Position numbers and translations under genes: made by a program. This document shows, piece after piece, positions 13,395 through 26,317 of a DNA stretch of 64,000 bases (positions are counted from its first letter, which is position 1; each line of letters opens with the position of its first letter). The notes below the pieces were generated by a model. It saw only the letters and a list, made by a program, of their open reading frames with translations. It was not told the origin of the DNA and did not search any database. Source of the stretch: Gymnogyps californianus (lineage: Eukaryota; Chordata; Aves; Accipitriformes; Cathartidae); contig NC_059500.1 in the NCBI RefSeq assembly GCF_018139145.2, forward strand, positions 28,997,437 through 29,061,436. The letters run 5' to 3'.

Positions 13395-13600
13395 TTGTGA
13401 AGAATGGATTAAGTTGCAACAAGAGAAACCTAGACCTGAGAAAAACATTCTACAGCAAACATAATGGAGTACTGGGATGGAGTGGTGAAAGGATGATGAA
13501 AGTCTTGCTGGAGAGCATGCTAGATACATATCTTTCAGAGGAATGTCTTAGGTAAAGCCAACTCTGCCATGATTTCAGAGTGGGAGACAGCCAGTCACAA
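13395..13600 (+). mobile_element. Probable ancient CR1/L3-like 3' fragment
   Basis: The succession 'aagttgcaacaagagaaacc', 'gaaaaacattctacagc', 'gtactgggatggagtggtga', 'gaaagtcttgctggag' and 'tagatacatatctttcagag', then TAGGTAAAGCCAACTCTGCCATGA, follows the order of the C-terminal domain and 3' UTR of old amniote CR1s. Divergence is high and no coding frame is intact. Confidence 0.42.
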
Positions 13601-16600
13601 CCCTCCTGTCCCTCTTTTCAATATTTCTATACCACAGTAATTTGTGAATGGCAGAAATCTTTAAATTTCATGAGTGTTGAACCTTGATTACAGATTCATA
13701 CTTAAATGGACTTCAAAGGGAAGGTTAAATTACTCCCCTGCAAAAGTAATTTGAAGATCTGTCTCTCAGAACAGTCACATTCTGCACATATGCTGTAAAA
13801 ACTCTAATGCCAACTGTATCCACCAATCCACTGCTTCCTGAGGGGACCTCACTCCCTGTCTCGACAAAGAAGTATGCAGGAAATGGGTTTTCTCTGTGTG
13901 TGTGCTGTGCTGTTTGGAGGAGGCACATGTGAGGTGAATTGTTGCATGTGAGCATATTGATACCTATGATGCTAAGAAGGATACAAGAAGGGAGGGAAGT
14001 GATCCCTCTTGTGGAAATAGAGTGCCTTGTGAATGAAGGTGACTAACTCCAGAAGAGCAGGCCACTTGGGCACAGACAATTCTGTTAAGTCAGCAGCTCA
14101 TGGTACATGTTTGGATGCCCTCAGAGTGTGAGGACAGACTTCAGCTGTCTAGAAAAGGCAAGTGCCCTCCAGAGTTGTTTGTGAGGTTCCAGAAGGTGAC
14201 TTAGTTCACCTCTCTTAGGATGAAGGCATGAACCTCTTCCTCCACAGAATTTTGATGTATCTTTGAAACTGAAACACTCCTTATTAGAGAGAGAAACTTT
14301 CAACTAATTCCCATCCATGGTACCATGCCTTAGAAATAAAAAAAAATGAGGTATCAGGTTGAGTTGTTTCCTGTAGCTGTGCTTGTCTGCCAGGCCAGGC
14401 TTTTGACAGAAGGTGAGGATGCCATACCAATCTCTGATAAATCAAGAAAGCCTCCTGAAGTTGTGGACAAAAACCAGGGAGGTCAAAGAATTAAAAGTGA
14501 TGAAGAAACTGTACTACTCATGGAATTAGAAAATACCATTTTTTTTCCCTGACTGCATGACAAGCTCTCAAAGCTTTTCTTCTAAATGTGTAATTAATGA
14601 GACGTATGTATTTATGTATGTATGAGGTCTGTAATCCTTATGTGATGACTGCATTGAAAGTCTACCTAGGAGTACAAGCTACTTGGCTAGGAACAATTAG
14701 AAACAGTGATTATTACATTTTTTTACAGCCAGTTTTTAGATTTCAATTTCATTTGAAAGAATACTACAGTGCGGCCTGCTACATCATTAGAGTTACAATT
14801 TTGTAACCATTTCCACTACAAAGGCTTATTTTCAGGAAATTAACTCAGCCATAAATATTTATACTGGGCAAATTCTTGGCAGAAGGAATCCTAAAGAATG
14901 AGCAATAGGAATGGAAATAAAGTTATTCTTGTGCAGGTCTACTGATGAGTTACAGCCTGTGTCTGACTGTCTAAATGATTAATAGTGCTTCAGTTCTGTC
15001 ACATTGTGTGAGCTCATGCAGACACGTTGTAGGATAATGCTCACTGTAGGACTGCTGGATTAACTGTGCTGACCTGGTTAGAAAATAAAGGAGTTTTGAG
15101 GGGACAGCTAGAATTGTGGTGCTGATTTACTGGTGTTCTGGTGACCAGAATCACAGCTCAACATAAGGCCAATCAGACAAATCAGTGGGGGCTGGAGAGG
15201 GACAGAGCACAGGGTCCATAATCCAGCAGTAATGCCACTAATATTACTGTGGTTCAATCTAGTTTGGACCATACTGAACAGGAAGTTGTGTGACTGTAAC
15301 TAAGAGGTTCTGTCCCTTCCCAAATTATGTGTCAGTGCTGTCCTCCTGAGTCACAAGTCTTCTACTATTAAGTCTGGAGCACTAAAGGCAGCCTTGCTCC
15401 CCAGAAAAGCAGGTAAATGATGTTTGCAATACCTTTTCCAACACATGTTACTGGCCAATTTTTTACATTCATGTTAAAAACACATTCACCTTCATTCCCC
15501 AGGCAGTTACTACTCAGGGCCGTTTAGTTAAGTCAAACAACAATAAATGAAGTGCTAATAGCATCCTTAAGGTAGCAGATCTTTTTCTAGCCTAAGTACA
15601 ACAGGTGGGCACATGGCGACAAAGAGTGGCTCATGTGCCTTTCTCTCCAGAGATGCAGTAGCTTGAGGCCTGTCCAGCTCCAGAACTGTAGGCAGCGCAT
15701 TGCTCCTTCCAGGACTCAAGCACAGCACCATATGGGCATCCCAGCTTCAGTCAGAGCTATGGGCATTGCTTTCTATTGCATAGTTGGCATACCATAACTA
15801 ACCACCTGTAAGAAGGCAACAGGTAGTCAGAACCTGTGCTGATGCATATGACTAATTGGACATGTGTTACCAGCCTATTGCCAGCGTTACAAATCAAGTA
15901 GACAGATGCTGCCCTATGCAATGTCTACATGCACTTTCACAGTGTGATGTGGGCCACAGTCAATCATCTGAGGTGCCAGACACATTAAAAGCAAATTCAG
16001 GCAGTGGGATCTAGAAATAAGCTAGGTCTCCAAGTCACCTGAATAAGATGAGCAACAGAGCAATCCAGTATTGCAAGTTAGACAGCTTTTCGGACTGCTG
16101 GGGTCCATTGAAAAGCATCTTTTTGCCTAGGACATTCACAAGTGATTGTCATTGAAGAAGAAAAAGCTGTCTTGTTTCCAAGGGCAGAACTCAGCCCATG
16201 CACCCTTCTGTTCTCTGGGAAGCAATGCTTTTTCTCTGTGTTGTGCCCTGTGCCTCCAGACCAAGCCAACCAGCAATCATAGTTGGTATCAGAACTGTTC
16301 ATCAGGCATAGTAAAGCAGTACCTTGAAGGCACTACTCTAGGTAATGGGAATTGACTGTCTCTACGGTGCATTCATATATTGGCAGGCAATATCCTTTCT
16401 TTTCATTTCCAGGTAGCCTTCCATCTCTAGGTAGGTACCAGGAACCTGCTTTGACTCTTTCAATAATAGGGTTTTTTCTGTGTCAGGAGAAAAGGAGTCT
16501 TGGAGTTTAGCAAAAGTGGTCATTCTCTTGGAAAAATTGAATCTGCATCCTGTTGACACGTTAGAAAATTCCAATGTCTCTGGTCTAAGTAGTCACAACA

Positions 16601-17434
16601 ATAATGAGCTGTAAGTGCTTTGTTTCTGAATTGAGCTCTCTGTATTTTTTGGGGGGGGAGTATCTTTTCCTTGCATCTTAAACAGTGATGGTCCTATGGG
16701 GGATAATTATGCCATAAAAATCATACTCCATTTTCTTCTTGTATCTTAAACCAAGTTCTTTATGTCCAACTCAATGCAACTAATCTTGAGTGAATAGGTT
16801 CCTACTAGTGGCATGCTTGAACAGCCTTAGTGCAATGTTTCTGCTGACTTCAGCAGCTCTCGCATCGGGCTTAGCATTTGGGACTTAGTTTCTACAGATA
16901 CCCCTTTGGCAAGCTTTGTGGTTCTGCCACTCAAGACTATTTCCTCTCATCATCTCTCCCTCAAGAACAATTTTTTTAACACACTAAAAACCATTCATCT
17001 CAAAAGGAAGATTGGATGTGAAGCGAACAGAACAAAGATGGTACCATAAATGTTTTAAATCTTTAAAATCATTATCCTTGGTTTTGGTTTTGACTGAACA
17101 CATTAACTCTTAGCAAGGGCCTCTTGGCAAGCAATAAAACCCACTGCTCTGAGACTGCCACACAAAAGGTGCCCAGCTGTGCCGCTGGTATTTGAATTTT
17201 ATGGACTATCTAACCCCCACTAGGGACCTGGGAGGCACAAAAGGGGGGTGTGTGTATGCATGTATGAGATGAATCTTGTGCTGGCTGTAAATAAATTTAT
17301 GAAAATACAGATACTTTTCTACTGGTAGAAGAACTTTTTGTAGATGTTTCTTTCTCTATGACATTGAATTCATGGCATTGTTTGTACAGATCCTAGCATA
17401 ACAAGGGACATGATACCTCTTTCTGTTGTTACCA
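13601..17434. other. Unique DNA, no gene recognised
   Basis: No coding segment, LTR or young repeat recognised. There is only a short G8 run near 16651 and scattered AT-rich stretches. Reading frames are at most about 75 codons. Confidence 0.6.
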
Positions 17435-17520
17435 TACTGGATCAAACAGGTGGGACCATATTTATGTCCTTGTTCACTTCCTCTGACACAGCATTGATGT
17501 CAGCTATGGTACCTCAGACT
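17435..17520 (+). repeat. Possible ancient CR1-like fragment
   Basis: CATACTGGATCAAACAGGTG, followed by a degenerate GGACCATATTTATGTCC and TTCCTCTGACACAGCATTGA, resembles the 'tactgggtcagaccaatggtccatctag...tctgacagtggccaatg' block of old amniote CR1-type repeats. The length and divergence leave room for coincidence. Confidence 0.33.
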
Positions 17521-20500
17521 GTAAGCACAAGTTTATTATCCCTGAGTTGACATTTGTGTTTATCTTTCCGGTATTCCCTGATGTTTGCTAGGCCTTTTAA
17601 ACGTCTCTGAAATCAGGTGCATTGGATGGGACTGGCCATATGCTAAATAAAGACAATAATTAGGTGAAATATTTCATGTCAGCTCTTTCCTGCACTCTCC
17701 TCTCCCAGCAGATTGTGAAAAATGCTCTTTTCTCTTCTGAGAAATTGCTTCATCAAAATGGTTACCCTTTCTTCCCACTTTTATTGAAAATAAAAAAAAA
17801 TACATGTGTAATAGTATGGATTTATTTTCTCAAATTAGTCTTCCAATCCTGACTGGGATTCTCGAGAGAGAGGAGAGGGTTATGAATTCATAAAGATTTA
17901 AATGTAGCAATCAGCATTTATTTAAAATCTAAACCTTTTCTAAGTTGCATGTGACAGGAGGAAATAACTCTTGCAGCTAGAAGTGCAGTCTTAGACTCTT
18001 AAGTGGCCTAGTGTACATCTTTTATGAATATTCAGTGATCAAATTTCACAGGAGACTGGTAGATTTTCATTTGCTGCCTTTAATTAATTATTTGCTTGTT
18101 ATCAGCTCTCCTGCTGCTGGCTGCAAGTCCATATGAATGTGGAAAAGGCTTAAAGTGAGAAATCACTACCAGTTTTGTGGGTCTGCCAGGCCTGAGGGAG
18201 AGAAGGTAAAGATGACTTTAATTCCAGGTCTTAACTCTCAATACAGAGTCCAAATTTTGCCTCCTCTTCTCTTTCCAGAGAGGGTGCTAATGTCAGTCTG
18301 ATCTCAAGATCTCAGAGGAACATCTGTGATATAGCCCAGGCCCAGCATATTTGAAGTTTTCATGACACATCACACTTCCTTGACATCTGTCTTAATTCAA
18401 TTTGTGCATGAGGACAGCAGCTGCGCAACACATGGGCCATTCAACTGATGCTGCCTAAAATCATGCAAGCTAGTAGCTGGGAAATGTGAATGCTTGCTGG
18501 AGTTGAGAGTCCTGGCACTAATTAGAGCAAAACCAGGTGGAAATCCTGCTTGGACTTCAGAAGTCAGTAACTCATTAACAGAGAGGGAAAGTAGCATTTT
18601 GTGGGCAGGTGCTGCCTGTTTCTGAGGTAGCTTGCCAGGCTTACTCAGAGTGCCTTAAAACAAAAGAAAAGCCCTGCCCTCGGAGGAATTCCTAGCATCC
18701 TGGTTTTGGGCAAACAGTCCCTGTGACTTCTGGTACTATTTTCTCCTGTTATATGGCTTCCAGAGCAGTGTCTCCTTCAAGACTCTTTACAAGAACTATA
18801 GCCAAGATTAATTCCAAGTCGAGAAGGACAAAAGAAGGGTATCATTTGCGACCTTCTGCCAAAGGAACAGGTTGTGCACAGAACTGGAGTTGCTTGAGTG
18901 TATAGAACTAAGGCCTAGGTTGGGTGGGAAACCAACCTTTCTGGATGCTGATTTGCTGACTAGAATAATTACTTTTTCTCCCAAGAAGCAGTTATGTTGC
19001 TGGTTCAGTCTTTGGATCTCTCACTGTGATGGGGAGTGTTTCTAGAGGATCAAGTAATTGCCACTGAGGGAAGACACAGAGACCTCTGAAAGATAGACAA
19101 GAAGCAATGGTGACCTCCACCCAATGCAACAGTCAGCACAAACAGATGATCTGCTTAGAAGAAATGCTGTGGAACGGAAGAAATTCAACTGTCTTTGAAA
19201 TAGATGCCATTTATCTGAGAAAGGTTGCTGGATGACAGGACATAGATGTACACATTTACTAGCTAAAGTGGTCTGCTTCTAGGCTTTGAGATCCTGTGTG
19301 TGTCCTGAGGGAACAAAACTTTATAGAAACAGAAGACTTTACAGGCTTCATCAGATCTTGGTCTTTCTAGCTCAGGACCCCAACACAACACTCCATTGTC
19401 CATGCTAGGGACGTCAGCTAAAACCGAAGTTCAAGAGCCAGTCCTTATGGAAATGTCTGTTGAATGCTGAGTTTCAGTGAAAGCGGGTAATGAATAAAAA
19501 GACTGTGACATGACACCTGTACCACTATGGAGCCTGCATACTTTTGTGGCCAGTTGACTTTGGGGTTTTTGCTACCAGGCTTGTATTTTGAAGGGCTTGT
19601 GTGAGATGAATTCCAGGGACTCTTGCAAAAAGTTTCCACTTCTCATTTAGGAGTTCAACTTCTGGCACTGCTTCCAACTTTACTGATTCTGCTTCAGACC
19701 TGAGGAAGGGTGTGTACACCTGAAATCTGTCTCACTCCCACTCCTCCAAACATATAGCACAAACTGAAGACAATTCTCCTCCTCCTCCTTTTTCAGCAGT
19801 GGCCATTTTGCTGAGAATGATCCAAGGTTTAGGGGAATCTCCCACCACTGGAGAAGTAGGAAGGTTTTTCCATGATGGCTCAGGTGCAAATTCCAACTGC
19901 TGATGGATGTGTCACCTGGGTGACTGCACCGGTAATAGCCAAATTCTTTTTCTCGAGGGAAGATCTTGGTTATCTGTGTGATCTCTAATTCACCATTAAT
20001 TTTATTGTATTGAGGCACTAAGAATAAAATTAACTTTCTATTTTTGCTTAAATTGATTCGTGCCTCTGGCTGTGACTCTCTTTACATGAACTCTCTCTGC
20101 TGAACTCTGCAAAAATACTAATAAATAGCACTAATAGTGAAAGATACTCTTGTAGAGAGATAATTGTATCACAGAAGATGTGCAAGAAGCAGACAAAAAC
20201 CTTCCCATTTTCCAAAGGTTATTCCCATCTCTCAATAATCACGCGTGCCCTGCGGCTGGCTAACTGATATTAATGAAACCACAGCTTGCAGGACAAATTG
20301 TATTTCTGATGTGTTAAATGAAAATGAAATTAGAAACTCAAAATGTCATAAACTTGTTTCAGATCATACACAATTTACTCTCACTCCTATTTCAGCATAT
20401 TCAGTAGCTAATCATCATATTCTTTTCCCTTCATCTAGACAGTTTGATAAGGTCAATGAATGCACATGAAAATTCCTCATATTTAGCATTCAAAGAAAGG

Positions 20501-23500
20501 CCTGGTCTTGGAAAGGCAGGCAGCTGTCAACTGAAGTTTTCTTTTTTTTCCCCTTAAAGCTCAGCTGTGATTGTGATTAGTTCTTTTCACTGCTGAGATG
20601 AATAAAATAAGACAGCAGTATTGTTTAACAAATGGTGCCCACACCTTTCATGAGTTGTATTTATTGTATTTCCGTGTGAGACTGCTGCTCAAATCCTGAC
20701 CTATACTTACCTGTTTTTTGAGGTCATAGTTCTTGCACTTGCTTTGTGTTTGATTTAGGGAGAGTTTTACCTGATCTATTCCACCACGTTTTCTTCCTCG
20801 CACTAGTGAATTTAGTCCTCCCCAAAAGACGGAGTGCTATTAACTCCATTAACTCTCTGCAGGTGAGAACCACACTTCAGAAAGATGAAGACCAACTTCT
20901 CCAAGGCATTTAGAGGCAAGATATCCCAGTGGTCAGGTCCTGGCACCCAGAATTACTTGAAGGTTGCTTGAAGGATGCGCAGATACATTGTGTACTTCAG
21001 AAAGTGGGGCACACATGGCAGCTGGCCTCCTGATTTGAAAGACACTCGCATCAGCAAGCAGTTGCAAGCATGTGTGTCTTGAAATCTTATCTCTGTGGAA
21101 CACTTAGCTGCTCCCGTCTGTCTAAAGTCACAAACCTATCACCTTCTCTTGAAGGTATCTCCAAGGCCTGCTGTTGGATGAGACACTGGAACAAGGGCTG
21201 GATCACAAGTCCCAGGTGAGAATCTGTGACCTCTCAGTGCTTTTCCTTGCTCCTCACTAACTAATCCTGGCACATGGGGATGCTTTGCTAGGTGACAAGT
21301 GTCTGAAACACCTCAGATTGTGGAGGGAAGTGAACCTATGTGCTCCAGCTGTTTTGGCTAGGAAGGAAGCAGTAGCTTTGGGACAAATGAAAACTGAATG
21401 TGATAGCTGTGATTAAAGTCAGATACAGACTGAATTTGCTGGGTGGAAACTCACTTAGGTTTCATAGTGACAATAAAAATGCCTCTGTGGCTCTAAAGGT
21501 CCAATGGCTTGTGCTTCTGTTCTCATAACCCCTACCAAATGGAGTGCTGAGTCAGCTGGGCAGGAGGTGCACAAGCTGCTGAGTGACTGATTGGCCACTC
21601 TCTGGCTTTTACCAGCATCTTGGTTTTTGCAGGAGGTCTCCCAAGGACAGGCCTCACCTTGTTTGAGAGTATTGGAACTAGAGGATGGCAGCTGGATGTA
21701 TACTGTTTGAATCATTACCTAACGTAAGGGAAGTCTTGGAGTGCGTTGGACACTGCTAACCTGCTAAGACTTTTTTCATGAAGGGGCGGTGGAGCTGTAG
21801 GAGCTGGTGTGCTGAAAAGGAAGCCATCCTTCTAATTACCCACAAAAACCTCCCACTTTCCATATATAATCTCACTGGAGGGCTGATTGGCGGACAGTCC
21901 ACTTGTGGACTTCATTCTGTCATTGCATCTTCTCTTCGTATGTGAAACGTCTTGCAAGGTGAGATAATCTGTATTGTCATAACTTCTCTGTACTGGAAGA
22001 TTGATGCTTCTTCATAAGCAGGGGTGTGAGGAAGCCTGGTTAGCTGGCAGATATGAACCAAAATGCAACTCTCTAAAGCAACAACCCTAGATACCCAAGC
22101 ACTCACATCATTTAGCAAGATGTGTATCCTTCCCCTTCTTCATGTCACCAAAAGTTATTTTTTCATCTCGTTTCTTCTGCTGGTCACTTTTCATACTTTT
22201 GATCTGTTTAATAAAAAATCTGGGGCTCTTTCTCTCCACTGATTCAGATATATATCACAAGTCATTGTCCTGCAAATGATCAACTTGGCCATTAACAGCC
22301 TACTGAGCTGATGCTGGTCCTTCATTTCAGACCTTCAGCTATATGACTCCAGAAAATCTCAAACAGTAGCCTGTGCTACAAAGCAGCGGAGAGCTGATTG
22401 TGATCCTGCCTTCATTATGGCATACTCACATTCCCAAGCTCTTTCCTTGCCTCCAGTACCATACTTTTCAGTCTCTTCAGGGACACCAGTAGCTGCTTGT
22501 CTGTAATTTCCTGTGTTTGTTGAAAATCACAAGATTTAAAAGTATTGTCACTAAGTCTAGAAATGCAGATGTCTTCGTACTGAATGCCCATAAGCCAAGT
22601 ATTAGGACTCAGCACTGGGAAGAAGAGTTATTCCCCTGCATAATACTTGTAGATCTTATCAGCTGTTCCCCAAAGTAGAGAAAGGGTCAGCTCTGTAATC
22701 TAGCAGCAATGAAAAGCTGGAAGTTGTTGATCCCCTCTCTTGCTGGGAAAAGAAAGCCCATATGTTTATGATAAATGCCTTTAATATTGTAGATTTTGCA
22801 AGTGAAATTGAAGGCACATTTCATTTAGTGCTTTTTTCCCCTTTCCCTTTTCTCCCTGATAGTGTCACTATAAGGCAGAGTTAAGGCTCTTTGAGTGCTT
22901 TAACTCCATTTACACACATTAAGATTTCATTGTAAGTGCAACACTAACTTCCCTGTGTTTCTGATGCTTATTTCTGGGGAATTACACCATCTGTGCAATT
23001 TAATTTACTAATATGTGCACTGCCCTTTAACTCCATCTTAATGCCACTCATGGGAATCCATAATGTACTCTAACACCACAAACCACCTGATGGCTTAAAG
23101 TTGAGGTTTTTTTTCTTCTGCTGCTTTATAAATGAGCAATTAAGTTACTTAACAATTGTTCCCAGAGCTGACTTCCCTCTAAGTTTGCCTGCAAGGGGAA
23201 TTTATGTGCTCTTAATTTCTGGAATAGCCCTTTCCCATGCACTGCCTTCTTTTAGAGCTGTGCTAGCCATTAGACTGCTTCTGGTTAGCTTACCAATGTT
23301 GTGGAATAAGTTGGCTATGCTTTTAAACTGTCCTGGTACAATGATGTTAAGCATGAGCTGCTCTGACCTCAGTAACATCTGTTCTCTCACCCACAACCTA
23401 AATAGGCTGCAAGGGTTTTTCTTAGAGTAGAACTTGACCTATGGCATGGAGGAACAAGTGCTTCCAGTAAGGAAGGCAGTTTCAGGATGTTCTGACAAAA

Positions 23501-24466
23501 AAGTGTCAAGGACAAGAGAATATTTAATAATGGAGTGGCAACTGGAGATAACAGTGAGCAATATGTTCCTGTATGAATCCTCTATACTAAGAGCCCTAAC
23601 TTGTGAATTCCCTCTCTTTTGGGCTGAGCTTTTAATGAGCTTGACTTTTGCTCATACAGACATAGCAACATACATATTTATATATATTTTAAAAGGCTAT
23701 GAGGAAAGTAAAATAAATAAATTTTTCCTTGTTTATAATAAACAAGATTTGTCTTTTAAAATCTTTTGCACACTAGGGGGAAGAGCTTTAACCTTTGCTG
23801 TTTGACACTTCTCAGAAACAAAATACAGCTTTCTTCCTGGGGGCAATCTTTTAGCTACATAGTGGATTCTGATTCAGGATTTGAGAATGCAAGGAGCCAG
23901 TAGAAGCATATACAATCCTTAGAAAGAATTCCTTGAATCTCTGCTCCATTCTCCTCAGCTAGCTATATTCTTTGAGCTATTCTTAGCTGCTGCTTCCATG
24001 GAACTTGGGCCCTTGAGATATTTAGAGAGCAAGGCCTCTCACTTCTCTCATCTCTAGACAAAATGCTTTAGAAAAAATGTGGCTGACTCTGTATCTGTCT
24101 AGTTCTTTGCCTCTTTCCCTGGCATTCCTCCCTTGACTGACTATGCAGAAGAGAGTCAGCAGTGCCATCTACAAACACTGTCCTGCCTTGCCTTGTCAGT
24201 CTGGAGGTGACAGATTGTGAAGTTCCAGGACATGCTCTTCTGCTGTCAAGAATTTGCTCTCCTGTGTTCCCAGCATGAGCTCACCTGCTCACCTGCAGAT
24301 GGACAGATGCATACACATGCATCAATCCCACTTAGCTGTTTTCCCCACTCTCAGCCGTCTACTGAGAACAGATTCACCACATCACATGTTCAATGGTTTG
24401 AAAGCTGTTACTTTTAGGAAAATCTAAAGAAGTGGCACTTAGGAGTTTTAAACATCTCTGTCATCT
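17521..24466. other. Unique DNA, possible conserved non-coding tracts
   Basis: No gene or repeat family recognised. Two tracts are AT-rich, repeat-free and dense in TAAT and related cores: 17640-18180 (with TTTAATTAATTATTTGC at about 18079 and TTATCA at 18099) and 22770-23090. These are discussed under findings. The longest frames (for example 23434-23805) show no motif. Confidence 0.5.
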
Positions 24467-24495
24467 CATTTGGACAACTCTCCTTTGTCCAAATG
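24467..24495. repeat. 11-bp perfect inverted repeat at CR1 5' junction
   Basis: CATTTGGACAA (24467-24477) and TTGTCCAAATG (24485-24495) are exact reverse complements separated by 7 nt. The right arm is the first recognisable CR1 sequence (it reads into S-K-W-R-P-V-T of the RT), so the palindrome straddles the 5' insertion boundary. Confidence 0.85.
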
Positions 24496-24859
24496 GAGAC
24501 CAGTAACAAATGGTGTCCCTCAGGGGTCTGTATTGGGGCTGGTACAGTTCAATATCTTTATTAATGACATCATAGACAGTGGGACTGAGTGTACCCTAAG
24601 CAAGTTTGCGGATGACACCAAGCTGAGTGGTGCTGTTGATACGCTAGAGGGAAGGGATGCCATCCAGAGGGACCTTGATAGGCTTGTGAAGTGCGCCCAT
24701 GTGAACCTCCTGAAGTTCAACAAGGCCAAGTGCAAGGTCCTGCACCTGGGTGGGGGCAATCCCCCATATCAATACAGGCTAGGGGATGATGGGATTGAGA
24801 GCAGTCCTATGGAGAAGGACCTGGGGATATCGGTAGATGAAAAATTAGATATGAGCTGA
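24485..24859 (+). pseudogene. CR1 reverse-transcriptase fragment (motifs B-C)
   Basis: In the 129-residue frame starting at 24470, residues 14-23 read [10 protein letters not shown] (motif B) and residues 46-49 FADD (motif C with both catalytic aspartates kept). These are followed by the '[14 protein letters not shown]' and '[15 protein letters not shown]' segments. A stop then interrupts the frame. Motif A is missing because of the 5' truncation, so the fragment was never functional at this site. It is better preserved than the copy at 6548. Confidence 0.88.
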
Positions 24860-25512
24860 CAATGTGCGCTTGCAGCCCAGACAGCCAATTGTATCCTGGG
24901 CTGCCTAAAAAGAAGTGTGGCCAGCAGGTCAAGGGAGGTGATCCTCCCCCTCTACTCTGCTCTCTTGAGAACTCACCTGGAGTACTGCGTCCAGCTGTGG
25001 AGCCCTCAGTACAAGAAAGACATAGACCTGTTAAGAGTGGGTCCAGAGGAGGGCCACAAAATTGATCAGAGGGCTGGAAGAGCTCTCCTATGAAGAAAGG
25101 CTGAGAGTGTTGGGGTTGTTCAGCTTGGAGAAGAGAAGGCTTCAGGGAGACCTTATTGTGGCCTTTCAATATATAAAAGGGGCTTATAAGAAAGACGGTG
25201 AGAGACTTTTTACCAGGGCCTGTAGTGATAGGACAAGGGACAACCGTTTTAAACTAAAAGAGGGTAGATTTAGATTAGATATAAAGAAGAAATTTTTACT
25301 ATGAGGCTGGTGAGACACTGCAACAGGTTTCCCAGAGAAATTTGGATGCCCCGTCATTGCAAGTGTTCAAGGTCAGGTTGGAAAGTGCTTTGAGCAACCT
25401 GATCTAGTGAAAGATGTCCCGGCCAATGATAGAGGGGTTGGAGTAGATGATCTTTAAAGATCTCTTCCAACCCAACCATTCTATGGTTCTGTGATTCTAT
25501 GACTCTATGATC
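24485..25512 (+). mobile_element. CR1 LINE, 5'-truncated, plus strand
   Basis: A CR1 copy that begins just before RT motif B and ends in a typical tail of imperfect ATTCTATG repeats (25478-25512: TTCTATGGTTCTGTGATTCT and on). It carries the end of the RT domain, the C-terminal domain (frame continuing at 25062-25304 with [21 protein letters not shown]) and the 3' UTR (25305 onward). The reading frame shifts after 24859. With 1 kb of a 4.5 kb element it lacks ORF1 and endonuclease. It points toward the minus-strand CR1 that starts at 26318. Confidence 0.95.
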
Positions 25513-26317
25513 TCTGCCATGGAGGAAATATTGCTTGTGCCAACTCAAACAAACAGGAAGGGAGTTTCACCAAGGCCTGTGTTCAATTCTCCATTATCAA
25601 AAGTCTTTCCCTGGCACGTATCTTGGATACACATGTATGAGCCTAACCCGACACAGCCAGGGTAAAAGCAAGAAGCATCTGGCATGGTACCTTGTGTCAA
25701 ATAAAAGAGTGTCTCCTAGACTGTGTGAACACAGAACTGGGACCCAGGAAAGTACTGTCCTGCTGGGGAAACGTGCCTTTGCTAGCTCAGATAAAGCAGC
25801 CAGTTAGGGTGGTTTGGGGGCAGACTCCAGAATTGTTTTCAATGGACACGTCTGTGAACACAGATACATGCCAGCAACTGCTGTCTCAAACAAAGAAGAG
25901 GCAGCTGACCAGGCTCCAGAAACTGCTTTCCTCTGGTCCCCATGAAGAATTGGAGAGGAAACACTTTGGATAGAGCAGGACATCTTCTTCTGGGATTGGG
26001 ACTGGAAGACAATGGGGGCCATCTGGTGCTGCAGGTTCGATGCTGGTCCTGCAGTTTCCCCTCACACAAGAAACAGGATTGCTCAGGCCCAATGAGGTCC
26101 AAGGTCCAGATTCACAGGGCAACAGTAGTGTTGCAAAGTGCAGCAGTAATTGAGTACCAAATTAGACCTTTACACACCAGGCCCATGACATCTGCCCTGG
26201 TGAAACCTGAGGGACTATGGGGGCAGGAAGGTGGAAGGGCTGATGATGTGCTTCTCATATGGGTCCTACAGAAATGCAACCAGCTGACAATGGGGGAAAA
26301 GCTCTTTCACCTAAGTT
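25513..26317. other. Spacer between tail-to-tail CR1s
   Basis: About 800 bp of sequence without a recognised repeat or gene. Both strands have frames of 70-135 codons over the moderately GC-rich 25840-26200 stretch, overlapping each other, with no motif. I regard them as chance. Confidence 0.55.
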
